A stretch of 64,000 nt of DNA from Bradyrhizobium hereditatis (lineage in GTDB: Bacteria > Pseudomonadota > Alphaproteobacteria > Rhizobiales > Xanthobacteraceae): positions 215,538 through 279,537 of the forward strand of contig NZ_JAGKJK010000011.1 in the NCBI RefSeq assembly GCF_020329435.1. The letters run 5' to 3'. A model generated the notes under the pieces. The model ran no database searches, was not told the origin of the DNA, and worked only from the letters and a program-made list of their open reading frames with translations. This document shows, piece after piece, positions 59,094-64,000 of the stretch; the stretch's first letter is position 1, and the number at the start of each line of letters is the position of its first letter. Position numbers and translations under genes: made by a program.

Positions 59094-59519
59094 CCTCGCA
59101 CTCGCCTGCTCAGCATCGCGATCTACATCAACTTCTTCAGCCATCACTACATCATCGACCTGCGCTGGCTGCTATTCGCATTGGCCGGCCGGCTGCTCCT
59201 GCGCACCCGCATCCATTTCAAGGTCTGGCACCGGCACCGTTCGATGCCGCTCTTGCTCGGCCTTGTGCTGGTGTCAGTCTTCATCTGGTTTTCGGAAAAC
59301 ATCGGCACATTCACGAGGATCTGGCTCTATCCGTCGCAGCGGCAGGGCTGGTCGATGGTATCAGTCGACAAGCTCGGCTCGTGGTTTCTGTTGTTGATCA
59401 TCAGCTACACGCTGGTGAGTTTGGTCAACGCGCCGCGGGAGAGGCGAGAGGAAGGCGGCGCGAGCGCCGTTCGCAGGAAACTCAATCGCATGCCGGATTT
59501 TGAGCATTCTCGATCGTGA
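59094..59519 (+). pseudogene. DUF817 membrane protein, N-terminally truncated
   Basis: From about 59094 the frame encodes the C-terminal part of a DUF817 (YoaT-like) protein: FFSHHYIIDLRWLLFALAG, MPLLLGLVLVSVFIWFSENI, GTFTRIWLYPSQRQGWSMV and a last membrane segment. The family is around twice this long; the N-terminal membrane segments are missing and a REP-like palindrome lies just upstream. The frame is open to 58869, but that part has no homology. The 3' end overlaps the convergent GH79-like gene by 38 bases. Confidence 0.65.
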
Positions 59520-61062
59520 CGAAAGTAATCGTAGCTGGCGCAAGCTCAATCAAACCTGCCGGCGATGTCACCCCGACAAGCCGCGGAAACTCGTCATTCG
59601 GGCCAAGCTCCAGCGCGGCGCCATTCAGCTTCACCGTACCGCTTTGCAGATGATCCGCCGACAGCGTGTACCGCTCGCTGGTATCAGGCAATCGCAGCGT
59701 TCCGACGGTTGCCTTGTCTGTATTGATGGCAAGCAGCGTCACCGCCCCACGCATGCCTCGCCGGCAATGCGCGTAGACGTGCCCCCCCTTGTGCACGCCG
59801 GCGTCGAGCACGGTCGTGCCCATCAGCCTGCGCCACAGCAGCGCTGCCCAGTAGTTTGGCCGCGGCCGCAGCGTCGTCTCGTCGAGCAGGCCATAGTCGC
59901 TGGCGGCCAGCGTGTTGTGCGCTACCACCTGGACGCCGGCTCTCGCAAGCCGGCCGAGTTGATCGAGATATCGGAACGTATCGAGGAACGTCGAAGCCCA
60001 GGGATTGCCGCCGCAAGCCGTCTCGGCGGTTTCGGTGAGCCACATCGGTTTGCCCTGCGCAAACTCGTCACGCAGCGATTGATAGAACGCGCGCGTCCGG
60101 TCCGTGCTCGCGAGCCAGTCTTCCGAAAGCGCGGCCTCGGGCGTGGTCTGGCCCGGAATGCCGGAGCAGCGCTGCGAGAGCGCGCCATAGTGATGATAGG
60201 AAAACGCGTCGATGCCGGGCCCTGATGCGGTGAGCAAGTCCCGGGCGTTGATGAAGTCGGGGCTGGATTGCGACTCTGCTGTCTCGCCGATCGAACCGGG
60301 GCCGAGAACCATCACGTCCGGTTCGCTCGCCCGCATGAAACCGAGAAAGGCGTTGAAGTCCCGCCCATAAGCTGCCGCGTCATATCCCTTTGGTGCACCG
60401 CCCATCGCGGCGAGCGTCGGCTCGTTCATGAACTCGGCGGCGGCAATTCTGCCGCCGACAGATCTGGTATAGGCAAACAAGCGGCGCGCCTGATCGCTCT
60501 GCCACAGGCCCGTTGCGTTCCGCGCACCGGGGCTCGTTGCCATCGAAGTCACGATCTCTGCACCAGCCGCCCGGGCGAAGTCGACGACACCTTTCCAGCG
60601 CTCGCGGCTCAGCACCGCGCGGAAGCCGCTCGGTGGCATCGCCGGTGTCTCATCGCTATCTGCAAAGTAGGTGCTGTTGGCCCAGGTGCCGCTGACGCGC
60701 AGGTAGGCCGGAGCCAGCGCCGCGGCCAATCTGCGCAACCGGGCGTTCGAGAGATCAATGGGCTTTCGATATTCGAAGAGGTCGGGATTGCTGCCCGCAG
60801 GAACATTGCCGGTGTTCTCAGCGCCGCGATCTGGCGACGCTGCGGCGCTCGCTTTGTATGGCTTCCAGAACCGTCCGCCGGTGACCTCGACCATTTCAAT
60901 GTTATAGGATTGAAAGCGCTCATCGATGGTCCCGAGACGGGGCAATCGCGAGGGGTCGACGGAAAGCGCCGGCGCTTGGGCCGTAGCCTTCCCGCTTGCC
61001 GCCAGCGCGGCAATGACAATTCCCATTCCGACTTTGATGCCACTGGACCTGGTCATGGCCAT
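59482..61062 (-). CDS. GH79-like (heparanase-type) exported glycoside hydrolase
   Basis: A 526-residue protein with a signal peptide (to ATAQ) and a TIM-barrel hydrolase of the clan that contains heparanase/GH79: AAEFMNEPTLAAMGGAP holds the acid/base Glu, PMWLTETAETACGGNPWAS the nucleophile Glu, and VQVVAHNTLAASDYGLLDE the typical barrel end. A C-terminal beta domain follows. It probably cuts glucuronic-acid-containing glycans; the exact bond is unknown. Confidence 0.8.
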   Translation of the reverse strand: MAMTRSSGIKVGMGIVIAALAASGKATAQAPALSVDPSRLPRLGTIDERFQSYNIEMVEVTGGRFWKPYKASAAASPDRGAENTGNVPAGSNPDLFEYRKPIDLSNARLRRLAAALAPAYLRVSGTWANSTYFADSDETPAMPPSGFRAVLSRERWKGVVDFARAAGAEIVTSMATSPGARNATGLWQSDQARRLFAYTRSVGGRIAAAEFMNEPTLAAMGGAPKGYDAAAYGRDFNAFLGFMRASEPDVMVLGPGSIGETAESQSSPDFINARDLLTASGPGIDAFSYHHYGALSQRCSGIPGQTTPEAALSEDWLASTDRTRAFYQSLRDEFAQGKPMWLTETAETACGGNPWASTFLDTFRYLDQLGRLARAGVQVVAHNTLAASDYGLLDETTLRPRPNYWAALLWRRLMGTTVLDAGVHKGGHVYAHCRRGMRGAVTLLAINTDKATVGTLRLPDTSERYTLSADHLQSGTVKLNGAALELGPNDEFPRLVGVTSPAGLIELAPATITFVTIENAQNPACD

Positions 61063-61140
61063 CGTCCCACCTATCCACTATGTCTATCATTTGGGCTGTA
61101 CAGTCCGTCAGCAAAATGTTCGCGAGAAGGGGCGGTGGTG

Positions 61141-62484
61141 ATGCCGGCTTCGCAGACGAAGAGCGATCTCGCACCCGTGCTGATCGCATGTTGCCTTGCC
61201 ATGCTGGCGGTGGGCGACAACAGCACGGCTATCATGGCGGCGCTTCCGGACATGAAAGGCAGCCTGCAGCTTGGTCCCGCGGAGCTCGAATGGGTGGTGA
61301 ATGCCTATCTCCTGACCGCTGCAATTTTCATCACTGTCGGTGGCGGCACGGCGGACCAGCTCGGGGCGCGACGATCCTCGATCGCGGGCATCGTGCTGTT
61401 TGCTCTCGCTTCCCTCGTCATCGCGCTGGCGCCATCCGGCTTCGTGGTGATCGGCGCACGCGCGCTGCAAGGGCTGGGAGCCGCGTTCGCCGTATCGGGC
61501 ACGCTTGCCGCGGCTACCGAAGCCGCGCCTGACGAGCGGCGGGCGGAGGCGATCAGCGCCTGGACTGGCTTCCTGATGCTCGGCTTCAGCATTGGGCCGC
61601 TCATCGGCGGGGCCGTGACGCACTACGCGGGCTGGCGCTTTATCTTCTGGTTGAACGGTTTGGTTATGGTGCCCGCCGCGCTGATATTGATGCTGCATCC
61701 TCGAGGTGGCGGTCGCCGCGCGATGTCGATGGATTGGGCCGGGCTTGGCATTCTCGCCGTCTTCATGGTGACGCTGATATCGGGATTGCAGGCGCTGGCG
61801 CATCTCGCTGCGAACCGGAAAGCCGCGCTCGTCCCGCTCGCGCTGGCGGTGATTGCCGTCGTTGCGCTGGTTCGGATGGAGAGGCGGCGCAGCCAGCCGC
61901 TGGTCGACTTCGGCCTGTTCGCCAATCGAAATTTCGCGATTGCGGCAGGCCTGCTGTTTCTCGTGATGTTCGACATCATGACGCTGCTGCTCTATTACAA
62001 CCTCTTTGCGCAATCGGCCGATGGCCTCGGTTTGTCCGCCATCGCGGCCGGTCTTTCCCTGTTGCCGCTCTCCATTGCGCTGCTTGCCTTTGCGCGAGCG
62101 GCTCCCGCGATTGCAATGAGGGTCGGGGTACGGCGCATGCTGACGGGTGGATCGCTCCTGCTGGCTCTCGGCTGCGCGATCACGTGGTCGTCGTTGCAGA
62201 TCGAGGCGAGGTTCGCGCTTCTGCTGCCAGGCCTCTTTGTCGCCGGCATCGGTATAGCGCTGATCTATGCGTCGGCGCCGCGGCTCGGCCTTGCAACGCT
62301 GCCGCAGCAGCAGGCGGGGAAAGGCTCCGGCATGCTCAATTCCTGCAGCTTTCTCGGCGGAACGGTCGGAGTCACGTTCGGCGGAATTGCGTTCGCGTTC
62401 AGCGGATTTACCGGTGTGCTTGTGCTGCTGGGAATTTCAGCGCTGGCAAGTGCGATGCTCTGTCTGAAGTTGAAATCGGATTGA
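61141..62484 (+). CDS. MFS drug-efflux transporter (DHA2 type)
   Basis: About 447 residues and roughly 14 membrane segments. It begins LACCLAML..GDNSTAIMAALP, has the DHA2 segment WVVNAYLLTAAIFITVGGGTADQLGARR with the loop-2/3 signature, and GFLMLGFSIGPLIGGAV. The ATG at 61141 is used; the frame is open far upstream but non-coding in character. It exports drugs or other small molecules by proton antiport. Divergent from the GH79-like gene, about 80 bases apart. Confidence 0.9.
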   Translation: MPASQTKSDLAPVLIACCLAMLAVGDNSTAIMAALPDMKGSLQLGPAELEWVVNAYLLTAAIFITVGGGTADQLGARRSSIAGIVLFALASLVIALAPSGFVVIGARALQGLGAAFAVSGTLAAATEAAPDERRAEAISAWTGFLMLGFSIGPLIGGAVTHYAGWRFIFWLNGLVMVPAALILMLHPRGGGRRAMSMDWAGLGILAVFMVTLISGLQALAHLAANRKAALVPLALAVIAVVALVRMERRRSQPLVDFGLFANRNFAIAAGLLFLVMFDIMTLLLYYNLFAQSADGLGLSAIAAGLSLLPLSIALLAFARAAPAIAMRVGVRRMLTGGSLLLALGCAITWSSLQIEARFALLLPGLFVAGIGIALIYASAPRLGLATLPQQQAGKGSGMLNSCSFLGGTVGVTFGGIAFAFSGFTGVLVLLGISALASAMLCLKLKSD

Positions 62485-62710
62485 AAGCTTGCCGGAGCTA
62501 TGGTGAATTGCGCCTCTCGCCGCACAATCGTTCGTTGGAATCGCCCGAAATGAGCCCGATCAAGCGCCCTTTTTCGGCTGCCGGAGTTGCTGCCGCTCGC
62601 GGCGGAGGGTCGGAAGATGATGGCGTTACCGTGGCGCGAGCGTACAAAGCGTTGTTGGATCGCGCGCCGTTTCGGCTAGGGTAGTTTGGTAGAGCAGTCA
62701 GGAAGAACGG

Positions 62711-63508
62711 ATGAACAACAGCAAGCAATTGACGATCGTCTTTGCCACTCTGGCCACGCTTGCGTCGTTAAGCCCACCCGCCCACGCCGCCCAATGCGGC
62801 AGCTCGGCCGCCGGCTACGCCGCCTGGAAGCAGGAATTCGCCGGCGAAGCGCGCGCCAAGGGCATCAGCGCCTCGACCATCCAGGCCTTGATGGCGACCA
62901 ACTATGCGCAGGCGACGATCAATGCCGATCGCGGGCAGCGCAGCTTCAATCTCTCGCTCGATGCGTTTTTGGCCAAGCGCGGAGCGGCGACCATCGTCGC
63001 GAAAGGGCGGCAGCTCAAGCAGTCGCAGGCGGCGCTGTTTGCGTCGATCCAGCAGCGCTACGGCGTGCCGCCGGGGCCGCTGCTGGCGATCTGGGGCATG
63101 GAGACGGGGTTTGGCAGCCAGCGCGGCAATCAGAACATGCTCGCCTCGATCGCGACGCTCGCCTATGACTGCCGGCGCTCGGCCTATTTCACCGAGCACC
63201 TCTATGCGGCGCTGCAATTGATCGATCGCGGCGCGCTGTCTCCCAGCCAGCGCGGCTCCATGCATGGCGAGGTCGGTCAGACGCAGTTCATGCCGAAGGC
63301 CATTTTGGCTTACGGCACCGGCAATCTCGAGAACGCGGCGAACGCGCTGATGTCGACGGCGAACTTCTTGAAGGCGCATGGCTGGCGCGCCGGCGCGGGC
63401 TATCAGCCGGGCGAGCCGAACTTTGCGGCCATCCAGGCCTGGAATGCTGCGGGGGTCTACCAGAAGGCGATCGCGCTGATAGGTCGCCAGATCGACGGTG
63501 GCGAGTAG
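62711..63508 (+). CDS. MltB-like lytic murein transglycosylase
   Basis: A 265-residue exported protein: signal peptide (ATLATLASLSPPAHAA), then the SLT_2/MltB catalytic domain with the active-site Glu in LAIWGMETGFGSQRG and the VGQTQFMPKAILAYG loop. It cleaves peptidoglycan, forming anhydromuramic ends. There is no peptidoglycan-binding tail. A paralog starts 190 bases downstream. Confidence 0.92.
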   Translation: MNNSKQLTIVFATLATLASLSPPAHAAQCGSSAAGYAAWKQEFAGEARAKGISASTIQALMATNYAQATINADRGQRSFNLSLDAFLAKRGAATIVAKGRQLKQSQAALFASIQQRYGVPPGPLLAIWGMETGFGSQRGNQNMLASIATLAYDCRRSAYFTEHLYAALQLIDRGALSPSQRGSMHGEVGQTQFMPKAILAYGTGNLENAANALMSTANFLKAHGWRAGAGYQPGEPNFAAIQAWNAAGVYQKAIALIGRQIDGGE

Positions 63509-63533
63509 GGAAGCGTCGGCCGTGTGCTCGCCT

Positions 63534-63623
63534 CGTCATGCCCGGGCTTGACCCGGGCATCCATCCTCTTGGTAAAAGTTCATTCGAAGGAGATGGATTG
63601 CCGGGTCAAGCCCGGCAATGACG
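63534..63623. repeat. Palindromic repeat, TCATGCCCGGGCTTG family
   Basis: Two inverted halves (63534-63564 and 63594-63623) of the same family as at 38236 and 58249, between the two MltB-like genes. Confidence 0.75.
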
Positions 63624-63697
63624 GAAGGCGAGGCTCATAGCACCTGCCACCCGCCGCTTTCCCATGGCATGATCCGGCGACGTAACAAGGGATTCGC

Positions 63698-64000
63698 ATG
63701 CGCATATTTCGTTGGGCCATTTTTCTTGGCGCCGTCATTCTCTCCACCCCCAGCCATGCCGCCCGCTGCGGCGGCGATTTCAATACTTTCATCGCGACGA
63801 TGTCGCAGGAGGCAGCCGCGGCGGGCGTCTCGCAAGCGGTGATCAGCCAGGCCTTTGCCGGCATCGCGCAGGATCCGGCGGTGCTCGCCTTCGACCGTCG
63901 CCAGCGCGGCACCTTCAACAAGACCTTCGAGCAGTATGTCTCGACCCGCGTCGGCCCCGGCCGCATCAACATGGGACGGCAGATGCTACTGCGGCACGCC
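63698..64000 (+). CDS. MltB-like lytic murein transglycosylase, cut by window end
   Basis: The first 101 codons of a second MltB-like protein: signal peptide (IFRWAIFLGAVILSTPSHAA), then GDFNTFIATMSQEAAAAGVS, AGIAQDPAVLAFDRRQRGTF and FEQYVSTRVGPGRINMGRQM, the family's pre-catalytic region. The catalytic Glu lies beyond the window. It is a paralog of the gene at 62711 with a more canonical N-terminus. No stop codon is reached within the window. Confidence 0.85.
   Translation, partial: MRIFRWAIFLGAVILSTPSHAARCGGDFNTFIATMSQEAAAAGVSQAVISQAFAGIAQDPAVLAFDRRQRGTFNKTFEQYVSTRVGPGRINMGRQMLLRHA

Overview
The window looks like chromosome of a Bradyrhizobium-type alphaproteobacterium (order Hyphomicrobiales). 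This is an inference from gene content (trxB with a divergent lrp, carB-greA, dnaG followed by rpoD, tandem DUF1254 proteins, an orphan ParA), from GC-rich codon use in most genes, and from many small palindromic intergenic repeats. No database search was possible, so product names rest on motifs and family recognition.

Layout. Positions 1-11000 read as an accessory island. Its base composition is visibly less GC-rich than the rest. It holds a secreted octapeptide-repeat protein, a serine recombinase, a minus-strand operon (about 8.6 to 2.1 kb) and a second three-gene minus-strand unit (10.9 to 8.8 kb). The first operon encodes an unknown small protein, a TlpA-like thioredoxin, a secreted peptide ending in seven regularly spaced cysteines, and two large, translationally coupled membrane proteins of similar architecture, then a small repeat protein. 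A 37-38 bp sequence with an internal dyad occurs three times in one orientation, once between the recombinase and the operon and twice beyond the operon's other end. The three-gene unit encodes a winged-helix-like protein, a DUF4145/HEPN-like protein and a membrane-anchored receiver domain. This island is the best candidate for something undescribed.

From 11.3 to 24.7 kb the backbone carries a Cys-rich exported protein, ParA, two tiny membrane proteins, a DapA-family aldolase, trxB-lysR, lrp, DoxX, greA, carB, an atypical tRNA-Cys-like gene, a methyltransferase and Dps. Both carB and the DapA-family gene have a same-strand intrinsic terminator just before the start codon, suggesting transcription attenuation.

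From 24.9 to 36.1 kb lies a minus-strand block in which almost every product is exported or membrane-bound: a phenol-pathway type outer-membrane protein, an HlyD remnant, HupE/UreJ-like, a PpiC-type isomerase, DUF3604, HdeA-like, DUF2092, two DUF1254/DUF1214 proteins and small exported proteins. From 36.6 to 53.6 kb come a cupin, a thioesterase, carA, a GatB/YqeY protein, folE, a Rieske-FAD reductase, an acyl-CoA synthetase, a decayed DUF2189 gene, a hybrid histidine kinase, an ArsR-SRPBCC pair, an LVIVD protein, a LysE exporter, an N-formylglutamate amidohydrolase, a GGCT-like protein and a chlorite-dismutase-family protein. From 53.7 to 64 kb are dnaG and rpoD, repeat elements, a DUF817 remnant, a GH79-like protein, an MFS exporter and two tandem MltB-like lytic transglycosylases, the last cut by the window end.
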